A stretch of 64,000 bases of DNA from Propionibacteriaceae bacterium (GTDB lineage: Bacteria > Actinomycetota > Actinomycetes > Propionibacteriales > Propionibacteriaceae), in NCBI GenBank assembly GCA_009782785.1, contig WRIJ01000003.1, positions 62,001 to 126,000 of the forward strand, read 5' to 3'. Both the position numbers and the translations under genes were made by a program. Within the stretch, counting starts at the first letter, position 1. Each line of letters begins with the position of its first letter. Shown in pieces: positions 8,889 through 18,859 of this stretch. Below the pieces are notes generated by a model. That model ran no database searches and had not been told where the DNA came from. It was given only the letters and a program-made list of their open reading frames with translations.

Positions 8889-10385
8889 TTATTCGCCATA
8901 GTAGAGGCGTTCGAGGTCAACCAATTCAATGTCTGGTCGCGCTGCGGCGATGCGGGCAAGCTCAGGGGTAAAACTGGTAGCGAAGAGAAGCAACTTTGCT
9001 CCGTTGGCGCGGTCACCGAAAGCTGCTCGGGCGCGTTCGAGATTAGTGAGCACTCCCGTACCGACGATGCTGCCTGCCTTACATTCGCCGATTGCGAGAA
9101 TTGACCGCTCAGACGGGGTACAATCGTCACCGGCAGCCACTACGAGGTCGATTTGTCGCTCGACTCGGTCGATGGTCACAACAGATTGACCGACGTGATC
9201 GATCGATCCACCAATGGTCGATTCAGTGGCGAAACGTCTTACCCAGATCCTGCACTGTTCCTCGAATGTTGGCCCAAGCACCCGCGAATGAAATGTAGAT
9301 TCCAACCGGTGTTGCCATGCAGTCGTGGGTTCCCGTTCGCGGAAAACCATGGAATACGGTTCGAGTATGGCGTAATGGAACTGGAGGAATGGGTCGGCGA
9401 GGGAATACACCGGTCGCTGGGACCGTATGGGATCGCTGTGACGAATGACGAAACCTGCAGAGATAAGACGCCGTAGTGCCGGGTCGAGATTGGATACCGT
9501 CCGACCGAGGCGCTTAGCGATTTTACCGGCTGTTACCGAACCGTTGGCTATCGCACCTAGGATTGCATGGTGCAATACAGGGCTGGCAGAACTCAAGGCA
9601 GGGTCTTCAGCTAGGAGAGTTGCTCCCTCGTGGTGCAAGGTTGCCCCTGGCGATAACACACGACGAACAATCCAGCTATCAAAGTCATCTTTCGACTTTG
9701 GCAGATCGTAGTCGACCATGTCAGTTGCGTACCCAATCACCCCTCCAATGACTGCATGGGTGTGGACAGCCAGAGTGAGATCGTCGGTTTCCAACCATGT
9801 CGCAGCAGTGCGGAAATCATGCGGATGCATAACCAATTCCATCCCGGCACGTCCACGCAGTGGCGCTTGGCCGGCTGTTAGCGCACTCAGGACAGTAATT
9901 GCGGAACCGCACAACACCAACCGAGCCTGTCCGTTTCCAGTACGCCGAGCCTGAGAGCCGAGCGCGGCCGCTACGTCGGAATCGACACCGGGAGATGACT
10001 CCAATACATATCCGAACTCGTCAATCACGACCGGCACTGACCGTTCAGCACCAAGTCTCAGTAAGGCAGTTAATGCAGTAGGCCAGTCGGTCAGTGCTAG
10101 GGAACCGGTGCCGAGGTGTTCACCGAGTGAATCCCCGAGCCGAGCTAGTTGGACACGCGACTCGGTGCGGGTCGCTTCCCAATAGAACCCTTGACGACTT
10201 GTAGAAACTGAGTTCAGCAAAGTGGATTTGCCAATCCGGCGGCGACCATAAACCATGCCTAGTGTCGCCCATTCGGCACCTGAATCGATGAAGTTGTCCA
10301 CAATTTGCCTGTAGTTAATACTCACATTTCCAATAGTATCGCGGAACAGAGCATTGCGTCGAGCACACACCTGCCGGAGCCTCAC
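8889..10385 (-). CDS. DUF234-type P-loop ATPase (archaeal-ATPase-like)
   Basis: A protein of up to 498 residues. Walker A is in YGRRRIGKSTLL, Walker B-like residues are in VVIDEFGYVLE, and the C-terminal part has the DUF234 winged-helix/nuclease-like region (GECKAGSIVGT with E and K of a PD-(D/E)xK-like core). Such ATPases are scattered accessory genes in bacteria and archaea, often near mobile or toxin-related loci; no function is established. The start is uncertain: the first codon of the open frame is at 10385, but the GTG of VSINYRQIVDNF is also possible and neither has a clear ribosome site. It sits between paralogues 3 and 4 on the opposite strand. Confidence 0.75.
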   Translation of the reverse strand: MRLRQVCARRNALFRDTIGNVSINYRQIVDNFIDSGAEWATLGMVYGRRRIGKSTLLNSVSTSRQGFYWEATRTESRVQLARLGDSLGEHLGTGSLALTDWPTALTALLRLGAERSVPVVIDEFGYVLESSPGVDSDVAAALGSQARRTGNGQARLVLCGSAITVLSALTAGQAPLRGRAGMELVMHPHDFRTAATWLETDDLTLAVHTHAVIGGVIGYATDMVDYDLPKSKDDFDSWIVRRVLSPGATLHHEGATLLAEDPALSSASPVLHHAILGAIANGSVTAGKIAKRLGRTVSNLDPALRRLISAGFVIRHSDPIRSQRPVYSLADPFLQFHYAILEPYSMVFREREPTTAWQHRLESTFHSRVLGPTFEEQCRIWVRRFATESTIGGSIDHVGQSVVTIDRVERQIDLVVAAGDDCTPSERSILAIGECKAGSIVGTGVLTNLERARAAFGDRANGAKLLLFATSFTPELARIAAARPDIELVDLERLYYGE

Positions 10386-10500
10386 TGATGGGTCAGGTGT
10401 TCGGATAAGCGTATTATGGTGTTTCCTCGCTGCACTCAGTCAACAGACTTCAGTCGGTTCGGAATTGAAGCAAGCTTCGTTCTCCCACCCCAATCGTCTG

Positions 10501-10867
10501 TGGAGATGGGGGGAATCGAACCCCCGTCCTCGAAAGGCGAACTAAGCATTCTCCGGGCGCAGTATTAGTTGGTGTTCTACTCGGCTCTCATGCACTCCAA
10601 TACACGTCATGAACAAGCCCAGTCACTATAAATGTCCTGTGAAACCCCTAGGACGAGGGAGTCACAGTAAGCCTTCTAAACGAGGCCAGACACTAAAGGG
10701 AAGGCACCCCTAGGCTGACCCTTCGGTCGCAGATCAGGCTGCGAGAGCGAAGTCGGTGCGAACATTGTTGGCACTTATTATTTTTCAAGGATCGTTAACG
10801 AGATAACCCTGAGTCCTCGGCCCGCTTCTCTTAGAACTACCATTCCAAGTCGAAACCAGTCATCCCC
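10501..10867 (-). ncRNA. ssrA: tmRNA (ssrA)
   Basis: On the minus strand the 5' end GGGGATGACTGGTTTCGACT and the 3' end GGTTCGATTCCCCCCATCTCCA (T-arm, acceptor and encoded CCA) match the tRNA-like domain of tmRNA. The reading frame at about 10734-10772 encodes the tag ANNVRTDFALAA followed by TGA, which ends in the typical actinobacterial DFALAA proteolysis signal. The RNA rescues stalled ribosomes and tags incomplete proteins. No smpB gene is in the window. Confidence 0.95.
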
Positions 10868-10972
10868 TGTTGAGTTGTACGCTCGATTGAGCCCTACTAT
10901 TGTACAGCGAATCCCCAAGTGCGCCACCATCGATTGAGATATCTTTAAACTGACCAGGGTGTCAACCTGCCG

Positions 10973-11001
10973 ATGGGGATTAATCCCCATCGTGCTATAT
11001 T
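10973..11001 (+). promoter_or_regulatory. 18-bp palindromic operator plus -10 element upstream of paralogue 4
   Basis: ATGGGGATTAATCCCCAT at 10973-10990 is identical to the copy at 5818-5835 and is again followed, five bases later, by TATATT (10996-11001). The flanking bases GTGC just before the -10 are also conserved. The start codon of paralogue 4 lies 67 bp downstream. Confidence 0.7.
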
Positions 11002-11068
11002 CCGCACGTTTTTACGATGGGAGTCAGCACATCGTTAACCATGATGAACAACCAAGGAGGACAACATC

Positions 11069-12388
11069 ATGACCAGGGACCCTCGTACCCCGTTCAATGT
11101 CTGGGGCCTGCAACCAGCACCACTCATGCACACCCCACCCAAGCGCCCCAAGAATTCCCGAGCAGCATGGGTCGTCCTGATCACTGTTATGGTTCTGGGG
11201 CTTATCGGTGGAGGGGGATACTTCGCCTATGGACACTATTTCCACAAACCCCCTGTGACCACCAACACCCCCAATCCCAGTGCTCCTGCACCATCTGGGC
11301 CCATGAGTACTGATCTCTTTGTGAGTTTCGCCCTACGGGACACCAACCCTCGTGGGCATCTAGACACCGAAGACGATAAGTGGCTTGTGGGGTTCACCCA
11401 ATCTGGGAAAGAAATCGAAATCTATCACCTCACGACTGACGCACCATGGGGCAGCCGGTTTGCTGTCAGTGGACACAACATCTACATCATGGAGTGTGCC
11501 GGTGAAAAACACGCCACCATTGTGTCTATCAACTACTCCAATAGTGATGGACCATTCACCCCGATCCACCAAGTTGACCTCAATATTTGCCCGAGGGATT
11601 GGACGGTGGTGCAAGACAAGGTGTACTACCAAGATGATCGCCCAGGGGACTGGCAGCCAGAAAGCCCAATCTACGTCTTGGATGTTGAGACCAGAATGAG
11701 TGAACCCTTGGTTATCGACTGCATGAGAACACTCGATTACACCGGATATCCTGTACTCCTTCATCAAGCCACACAGGACACCTTGTTCATCAATATAGAT
11801 ACCCTGAGTGTGTGTGCGTACACCCCGGATACCGGAAAGACCACGACTATCGACAACATTGAACTTGTCTTGATAGCTTTATCAAGCACCATGGTTCACT
11901 ATTCCATCAGGAGCCAAGGGGATGGTTATGACACGGATCAAGGATATTCAAGGGCGCTCTTCGAGTATGACACCGCTACCGGAATATCGCGCTACATTGG
12001 CGTCCAGAGCCAGTACCATCAAGGTTGCGAACTGCGCATGTACCCCTCCCCGGTTGCTGACGGGTTCTTCTACTTCAAAGAATGCAACACCTGGGACGAG
12101 CCCACAGAGAAATTCATGGAACAACACCTGATGTTTGCCGTACCAGGGCACCAACCTGCTGTGGTAGCTAATCTTGATGGCTACCCGGATGCAGCCCATA
12201 CCGATCCTGAAGATCATTTTCGTTTCACTACCATCTTGCCTATCTCAGACGACAAGATCATGGTGCTGGCCGCATCTTACGACCAATGTCTGACGAGGAC
12301 TTTCACATTAGACGGCGAACTCCTGGACAGTTCTGATGGCGGAACCAACTACCAAAATGTGCAATACCCTCGCTATTCAGACAGTTAG
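11069..12388 (+). CDS. Single-span membrane protein with large extracellular domain (paralogue 4 of 4)
   Basis: A 439-residue protein starting MTRDPRTPFNVW after a CCAAGGAGG site. It has a proline-rich tail, a transmembrane helix (AWVVLITVMVLGLIGGGGYFAYG), a Pro/Thr linker and an extracellular domain starting LFVSFALRDT. Shared phrases with the other copies include VGFTQSGKEIEIYHL and the tail NVQYPRYSDS. Several cysteines occur in the domain (MECAGEK, LNICPRD, CNTWDE). It is separated from paralogue 3 by the ATPase and tmRNA genes but keeps the same palindromic promoter. The function is unknown. Confidence 0.75.
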   Translation: MTRDPRTPFNVWGLQPAPLMHTPPKRPKNSRAAWVVLITVMVLGLIGGGGYFAYGHYFHKPPVTTNTPNPSAPAPSGPMSTDLFVSFALRDTNPRGHLDTEDDKWLVGFTQSGKEIEIYHLTTDAPWGSRFAVSGHNIYIMECAGEKHATIVSINYSNSDGPFTPIHQVDLNICPRDWTVVQDKVYYQDDRPGDWQPESPIYVLDVETRMSEPLVIDCMRTLDYTGYPVLLHQATQDTLFINIDTLSVCAYTPDTGKTTTIDNIELVLIALSSTMVHYSIRSQGDGYDTDQGYSRALFEYDTATGISRYIGVQSQYHQGCELRMYPSPVADGFFYFKECNTWDEPTEKFMEQHLMFAVPGHQPAVVANLDGYPDAAHTDPEDHFRFTTILPISDDKIMVLAASYDQCLTRTFTLDGELLDSSDGGTNYQNVQYPRYSDS

Positions 12389-12401
12389 GCGAAATTGCCT
12401 C

Positions 12402-12448
12402 TAGCATGCATCTCAGATGCTACATGCGCGCATCTTTGATGCTATTCT
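12402..12448 (+). promoter_or_regulatory. Operator/promoter of the VapBC-like module
   Basis: Two inverted repeats, TAGCAT...ATGCTA (12402-12422) and GCATCTTTGATGC (12430-12442), sit just upstream of a TATTCT -10 (12443-12448) and the antitoxin start at 12455. Such repeats are typical binding sites for autoregulating antitoxins; binding is inferred. Confidence 0.5.
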
Positions 12449-12454
12449 AGGATC

Positions 12455-12688
12455 ATGAGAACAACCGTACGTCTTGACCCGGATGTTGCCAGCGCTGTTG
12501 AGCATCTACTGCGTACGAGCCGTATCAGCCAGTCCGGAGCTATCAATCTTCTTGCTCGGCGAGGACTAGAACGTACGCCAGAACCATCCACGGTTTTCAC
12601 CCAACGCACCACAGATCTTGGGCTCACCATTGATGTCAGCAACATTGCAGAGGCACTCGATCATCTCGACCAACTGGACCCATCGTGA
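12455..12688 (+). CDS. RHH antitoxin, VapB-like
   Basis: A 77-residue protein. The N-terminal strand TTVRLDPDVASAVEHLL and a following helix pair match the ribbon-helix-helix DNA-binding fold of CopG-like antitoxins. The C-terminal part would bind the toxin. Its TGA stop overlaps the GTG start of the PIN gene, the usual type II antitoxin-toxin order. Confidence 0.8.
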   Translation: MRTTVRLDPDVASAVEHLLRTSRISQSGAINLLARRGLERTPEPSTVFTQRTTDLGLTIDVSNIAEALDHLDQLDPS

Positions 12689-13107
12689 TTGTTGATGCCA
12701 ACGTCCTGATCTACGGGGTTGATTCCTCCTCCCCCTTTCATATCCCAGCCAAAACATGGTTGGAAGAAGCCCTGAACGGGGTCACTCGCGTTGGGCTCCC
12801 CTGGGTTTCCCTGCTCGCTTTCCAGCGGATCGTGACCCATCCGAGAGCCTCCACCCATCCACTCACACCTGGGGAAGCTTGGGGTTTCATCCGTGACTGG
12901 CTTGATTCACCCCAAGTTTGGATCCCCGAGCCCAGACAACATCACTCCCGTATTCTCGAACGGCTGATCACGGACGGTGACCTGCGGGGGAACCTCGTAC
13001 CCGATGCTCACCTGGCCGCGCTCGCTATCGAACATGGAGTGGGAGTGTGTTCTTTCGACTCAGATTTCGCGCGGTTCCCAGACCTGACATGGTTGGGACC
13101 GGTATAA
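12685..13107 (+). CDS. PIN-domain ribonuclease toxin, VapC-like
   Basis: A 140-residue PIN protein. Acidic residues expected for the metal site are visible: D4 in MIVDANVLIY, an Asp/Glu in the central helix, D103 in VPDAHLAALAIEHG, and D121/D124 in VCSFDSDFARF. Toxins of this class cleave RNA, often tRNA. The GTG start overlaps the antitoxin stop (GTGA). Confidence 0.87.
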   Translation: MIVDANVLIYGVDSSSPFHIPAKTWLEEALNGVTRVGLPWVSLLAFQRIVTHPRASTHPLTPGEAWGFIRDWLDSPQVWIPEPRQHHSRILERLITDGDLRGNLVPDAHLAALAIEHGVGVCSFDSDFARFPDLTWLGPV

Positions 13108-13177
13108 CCCAGGAGGAAATGTCAGTCCTCCATGGCATACTGATAGAAAGAATTCCGGAGTAGAAAGAGAGGAAATC

Positions 13178-13714
13178 ATGGCTACTGCACAGCAGGTATT
13201 GGCGTACATGAAATCTTTGGGGCACTCTTTCCTTGGGGAAGTGCAAGCACAAAAGCTGGTCTACTACGCTCAGGGGTGGAACTTAGCCTGGGATGGTGGT
13301 CCACTCTTTGATGAAGCCATCGAAGCATGGGAGATGGGCCCTGTTATTCGAAGCTTGCGCGGGGGCATGGACTCCCCAGAACAGCCTTCGGAAGAATTGG
13401 GCCTGAGCGACCAGCAACAAGAAAACATCAGGGCTGTCGTCGACTTCTATGGGGCACTCACTGGTGTCGAGCTCAAGGAACTCACCCACACTGAAACACC
13501 GTGGGCACAGACGTACGCGGAGAAGGAAGAGAAGGGTACGAGCGTGATCCCTACAGACCTCATGAGGGAAGAATACTCACGACAAAGCGCCCAAGATGCG
13601 GGCCCTCGAAGAGTGCCGGTTGAACTCGAACACCCTGATCCAGCAGATCTCCATCAATGGGTTGAGGATTCAGCAGACCAGTGGAGCCACACTCTTTCCT
13701 TATTAGCCCAGTGA
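13178..13714 (+). CDS. Panacea-domain (SocA-like, DUF4065) antitoxin
   Basis: A 178-residue protein with the conserved opening LAYMKSLGHSFLGEVQAQKLVYYAQGW and the later WEMGPVIRSLRGG, both hallmarks of the Panacea/SocA domain. Panacea proteins neutralise many unrelated toxins. It ends with TGA overlapping the ATG of the Doc-like gene, so the pair is translationally coupled. A good AGAGAGGAAATC ribosome site precedes the start. Confidence 0.85.
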   Translation: MATAQQVLAYMKSLGHSFLGEVQAQKLVYYAQGWNLAWDGGPLFDEAIEAWEMGPVIRSLRGGMDSPEQPSEELGLSDQQQENIRAVVDFYGALTGVELKELTHTETPWAQTYAEKEEKGTSVIPTDLMREEYSRQSAQDAGPRRVPVELEHPDPADLHQWVEDSADQWSHTLSLLAQ

Positions 13715-14103
13715 TGCTTACTCTCACTTGCGATGATGCCATCGCTATCTTCGACCAAGCAATTCATGCTGGTCCTCTACTCGATCGAGGAAGATTCGAA
13801 GGAGCTGTTGCAGCGCCTTTCGGTGGCTTCGGCGTTCAAGAGTTCTATCCCACACTTGATGAGAAGGTTGCTCGCCTCATTTTCGAAGTATGTCAAGCAC
13901 CTGCGTTCATGGATGGAAACAAACGCCTTACATGGTTGTGCGCAATGGTGGTTTATCGCTCTGCTGGTGTTGTCTTGAATGTTGATCAAGTAGAGGCTGC
14001 TAACACCGTTCGACAAGTTGCTGCCGGACAACTCACCTACGGACAATTACGGGACTGGATCATCGAGTGTCGTCGTGATCTCCCTCCGCTTGCCTCAGAC
14101 TAA
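13714..14103 (+). CDS. Doc/Fic-like toxin with degenerate Fic motif
   Basis: A 129-residue protein of Doc size. The Fic loop reads PAFMDGNKR where the family has H-x-F-x-D/E-G-N-K-R, so the catalytic His appears replaced by Pro while the phosphate-binding DGNKR is kept. Upstream elements such as GGFGVQEFYPTLDEKVARLIFEV match the Doc fold. Doc enzymes phosphorylate EF-Tu. The missing His suggests loss of that activity or a different chemistry. The ATG at 13714 overlaps the Panacea gene stop; earlier in-frame starts lie inside that gene. Confidence 0.8.
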   Translation: MLTLTCDDAIAIFDQAIHAGPLLDRGRFEGAVAAPFGGFGVQEFYPTLDEKVARLIFEVCQAPAFMDGNKRLTWLCAMVVYRSAGVVLNVDQVEAANTVRQVAAGQLTYGQLRDWIIECRRDLPPLASD

Positions 14104-15788
<1,685 letters not shown>

Positions 15789-15899
15789 GGGGGGTTAACC
15801 CCACCACGATTTCGGGGGAAACCACCAGTGACGCGGGCGTACGCTTGCCAGCAGACTAGGAGTACCACGAAAACACGTGGCAGAAGCTTAAGGACAATC

Positions 15900-17201
15900 A
15901 TGACCAGCTATGAACAGTACGATCCCCAGGAAGCGACGACCTCAACTGCCCTCCCACCTCAGCGAACCACTCGACAGCTCGTACGGCGGCCACTGCTCGA
16001 TTCCGCGTACCTGCTCACCGGTTTCCCTATCGCTCTAGCTGCTTTCATAGTGTTGGTCACGGGCATGTCCACAGGTGTGGGGTTGATCATCATATGGGTG
16101 GGATTACCACTCATGGTGGCGACCCTCTATGTGGGGCGTGGGTTCGCCGCGATTGAAAGGCACCGGTTGGAGCTGTGTGGGGCGAAGTTTTCTTGGGTCA
16201 GTCCCCCTCGACACCCGGGCACTCTCGCCCAACGCTTGGTACGCCCGCTCGTGGATTCCCAGCTGTGGCGTGAATATCTCCATGGCATCATTTCTTTCCC
16301 GATCAGTGTCATCACCTGGTCGATCACCGTGACCTGGTGGGCGATGATCTTTGCTGGCCTCACCGGTTGGATCTGGGAACCCTTCCTGCCTGCTGATACT
16401 ACCGGCTCTAGCCAACTGATGGACATCCTTCACTGGCCACTTCCCGGTGTCGTGTTTGATCTCTTGGTGGGCATCTTTGCCCTGGTGACTCTGCCTTTGA
16501 TCGTACGCGGGTGCGCACTGATCCATGTGGGCCTTGGTCGGGCGCTACTCACCCAGAGTCGGGGATCTCTAGAGAAACGGGTGGTTGAACTCTCGCAAGC
16601 CCGTGACCAATTGGGGAAAGCTGAAACTGACGCTCTTCGCCGTCTCGAGCGTGATCTTCATGATGGCCCCCAACAGACACTGATCCGTCTGGGTATGGAT
16701 CTCGCTGCTGCCGAGAGACGCCTCGGTGAAGGCGACCAGGAAGCCACCGCTAGTTTGATCGCAGAATCGCGAAAGATGACGGAAGCCGCTATTGGTGAAC
16801 TGCGTACCCTTTCACGGGGAATTGCCCCGCCCGTCCTTGCTGAACGGGGTTTGCGCGCTGCCTTGGTAGCGTTAGCTGCTGACTGCCCTATCGAGGTGAA
16901 GCTGCGCTATGCATTGACCTCCGAGCCCCCTCAAGGACCGGCGAGCGCTGCGTACTATGTGGTCAGTGAGGCATTGTCGAACTCGATGAAATACTCGTCT
17001 GCCACCCTGATCGAGGTCCATGTTGGTCTCGATGACTTCGAGAGACTCCTACTTGAGGTGTCCGACAATGGCACCGGTGGCGCACAGATGATCCCCAACC
17101 ACGGCTTGTCTGGCTTGAAAGACCGGGTCACAGCCTTGGACGGATCATTTTCTCTCGACGTTTCCAGTGGTACGAGTATTCGCGCAACCCTCCCCCTCTA
17201 A
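15900..17201 (+). CDS. NarL-type sensor histidine kinase
   Basis: A 433-residue protein starting at ATG 15900 after an AAGGA site. The N-terminal half has four hydrophobic membrane segments (DUF4153/sensor-like, for example YLLTGFPIALAAFIVLV). A HisKA_3 domain with LRRLERDLHDGPQQTLIRLGM carries the phospho-His, and a HATPase domain has ALSNSMKYSSAT (N box) and VSDNGTGG (G box). It pairs with the response regulator at 17662. The two are separated by 460 bp of repeats, so the regulator may have its own promoter. Confidence 0.9.
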   Translation: MTSYEQYDPQEATTSTALPPQRTTRQLVRRPLLDSAYLLTGFPIALAAFIVLVTGMSTGVGLIIIWVGLPLMVATLYVGRGFAAIERHRLELCGAKFSWVSPPRHPGTLAQRLVRPLVDSQLWREYLHGIISFPISVITWSITVTWWAMIFAGLTGWIWEPFLPADTTGSSQLMDILHWPLPGVVFDLLVGIFALVTLPLIVRGCALIHVGLGRALLTQSRGSLEKRVVELSQARDQLGKAETDALRRLERDLHDGPQQTLIRLGMDLAAAERRLGEGDQEATASLIAESRKMTEAAIGELRTLSRGIAPPVLAERGLRAALVALAADCPIEVKLRYALTSEPPQGPASAAYYVVSEALSNSMKYSSATLIEVHVGLDDFERLLLEVSDNGTGGAQMIPNHGLSGLKDRVTALDGSFSLDVSSGTSIRATLPL

Positions 17202-17661
17202 CACCACCTCCGTCACCCCGCGGAGCGAAGCGACTCGCTGGGTCCAGAAATCACACTTGCCATGGTGGTGACCGCTAGTGGTTGGTGATTGTCACCAGAC
17301 TCCACAGCCGTGGATAACCCTGTATCTGGATTCCGCGAGTCGCTTCGCTCCGCGGAATGACGTGGAAGGTGTCACCCTGCGGACGGGTGACGAGCGAAGC
17401 GAGGAACACCGTCTCGCAGGGTCCAGATATCACACTTGCCATGGTGGTGACCGTCGGTGATGGGTGATGCTCCCCAGACTCTTCTTCGGGGATCTCGCTG
17501 ATCTGGATTCCGCGAGTCGTGGAGCCTGTGCTGCGGAGCCCGCTAGGGCGACTCGCAGTGCTCCGCGGAATGACCGTGCAAGGAAGGCTGCAGAATGACG
17601 AAGAGAGAGGGAACAGAAAAGGTACGTCCCCCCTGTGTTACTGTGAAGGTAAGGAGGAATC
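17202..17661. repeat. Intergenic cluster of palindromic repeat units
   Basis: The 460-bp gap holds two longer, similar units (about 17250-17330 and 17420-17500, both with CACACTTGCCATGGTGGTGA). These alternate with palindromes such as ATTCCGCGAGTCGCTTCG...CGCGGAAT (about 17330-17362, again 17500-17575) and a CCCTGCG...CGCAGGG version between them. The same arms recur elsewhere in the window. No coding gene is supported here. Confidence 0.75.
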
Positions 17662-18309
17662 ATGCGCTTGGTGATTGCGGAAGATAGTGTTCTCTTGCGC
17701 GAGGGCCTTATACGGCTCTTCAGCGAGCTGGGACACGAGGTTATCTCAGCGGTGGGCAGTGCACCTGAACTCATCGACGCTATGGAACAATCCAGCATTG
17801 ATGTGGTGATTACCGACGTACGCATGCCGCCAACCCATAGCGATGATGGTCTGCGTGCGGCAATCACCATCCGCGAAACCCATCCACAGGTCGGAGTTTT
17901 AGTGTTGTCCCAGTGGGTTCATGGGGATGCGGCTCGCGATCTTTTGCGCAGTGGCTCCGGTGGGGTTGGTTATCTGCTTAAGGACCGCGTTCAAGACATG
18001 GACACGATTGCTTCCGCTCTGGAGGTCATTGCCCACGGTGGTATGGTGATCGATCCCGAGGTGGTTGCGCAGTTGACACTGCGAAATGATGGGCGGGGTC
18101 AAGGATTGGACCGCCTGACCTCTCGCGAGTACGAAGTTCTGGGACTCATTGCCCAGGGCCGATCTAATTCTGCGATTGCTGATGTGTTGGTGATCACCCT
18201 CGGCGCAGTAGAGAAACACATTGCCTCGATTTTCACCAAACTGGATTTGTTGAATTCCCCCGACGACCACCGCCGCGTACTGGCTGTCCTTCGCTATCTC
18301 GGTGACTGA
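17662..18309 (+). CDS. NarL/LuxR-family response regulator
   Basis: A 215-residue regulator. The receiver domain has acidic residues E8/D9, phospho-acceptor D53 in VVITDVRMP, and a conserved Lys in YLLKDRV. The C-terminal LuxR-type HTH reads LTSREYEVLGLIAQGRSNSAIA and VEKHIASIFTKL. A strong AAGGAGGAA site precedes the ATG. Partner: the kinase at 15900. The signal and targets are not evident. Confidence 0.92.
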   Translation: MRLVIAEDSVLLREGLIRLFSELGHEVISAVGSAPELIDAMEQSSIDVVITDVRMPPTHSDDGLRAAITIRETHPQVGVLVLSQWVHGDAARDLLRSGSGGVGYLLKDRVQDMDTIASALEVIAHGGMVIDPEVVAQLTLRNDGRGQGLDRLTSREYEVLGLIAQGRSNSAIADVLVITLGAVEKHIASIFTKLDLLNSPDDHRRVLAVLRYLGD

Positions 18310-18442
18310 GGACTGCCGGTGAACGAAAAACACCATCTTGTGTACCACCGTTGTCTACTTATAAGCCCCATTTGTGAACCTACAAGGTTATATTAGGTTC
18401 AGATTCAAGTAGAATAGGTGCTCACTAGGCATGGAGGTTGAT

Positions 18443-18706
18443 ATGACACAGACAACTTTTAGTGTACGAATGGATTCCGAAGTAAAGAAACAATTTGACG
18501 ATTTCTGTGGCCAGGTTGGATTAAACACTTCGGTTGCCTTCAATATGTTTGCTCGCGCTGTCCTGAGAGAAAAGCGTCTTCCTTTTGAGGTAACCACAGA
18601 AACTGACGCGTTCTATTCCGAGACCAACCTTGCTCACCTTCACCGAGGAATTACTGCACTGGATAGCGGGCAAGGGATAGCCCACGATCTCATAGAGGTC
18701 GACTAG
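18443..18706 (+). CDS. RelB/DinJ-like antitoxin
   Basis: An 87-residue protein; the ATG at 18443 is chosen because GGAGG at 18433-18437 is 5 bases upstream. TTFSVRMDSEVKKQFDDFCGQVGLNTSVAFNMFARAVL is the RelB/DinJ ribbon-helix-helix domain. AACCT/AGGTT inverted repeats at about 18379-18403 upstream could be its operator. The gene downstream is a wreck of a toxin, so this may be an orphan antitoxin. Confidence 0.82.
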   Translation: MTQTTFSVRMDSEVKKQFDDFCGQVGLNTSVAFNMFARAVLREKRLPFEVTTETDAFYSETNLAHLHRGITALDSGQGIAHDLIEVD

Positions 18707-18859
18707 TGAGAATCATCTGGTTTCAAGAAGCCTGGGATGACTAACTGTGGTGGCCAGCAACGTCGACGTCAGAACAATGTCAGACATCAATGATAGAACG
18801 TTTCCCTGCCTTAGAGAATCACTATTGGAGAAGTTCAGCATTCAATCAATACAATGGTC
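18706..18859 (+). pseudogene. Decayed YoeB-like toxin
   Basis: Directly after the antitoxin stop (shared G, GTGA) a frame reads VRIIWFQEAWDD and then stops. This matches the YoeB opening M-x-x-IW-x-x-x-W-DDYLYWQ. With one frameshift the next codons give LWWQQR. Further on, another frame gives PALENHYW, resembling the YoeB segment before SRRI. The internal part is shortened. The reading-frame breaks mean no functional toxin. Boundaries are approximate. Confidence 0.6.

Noticed and set aside
15791-15802. GGGGTTAACCCC palindrome after hisE, similar in look to the 18-bp operator
   Set aside because: The core differs (GTTAAC versus ATTAAT), there is no TATATT at the same distance and the next gene is unrelated.
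17202-17661. Possible CRISPR array
   Set aside because: Repeats are few, unequal and palindromic; spacers of regular size are absent and no cas genes are present.
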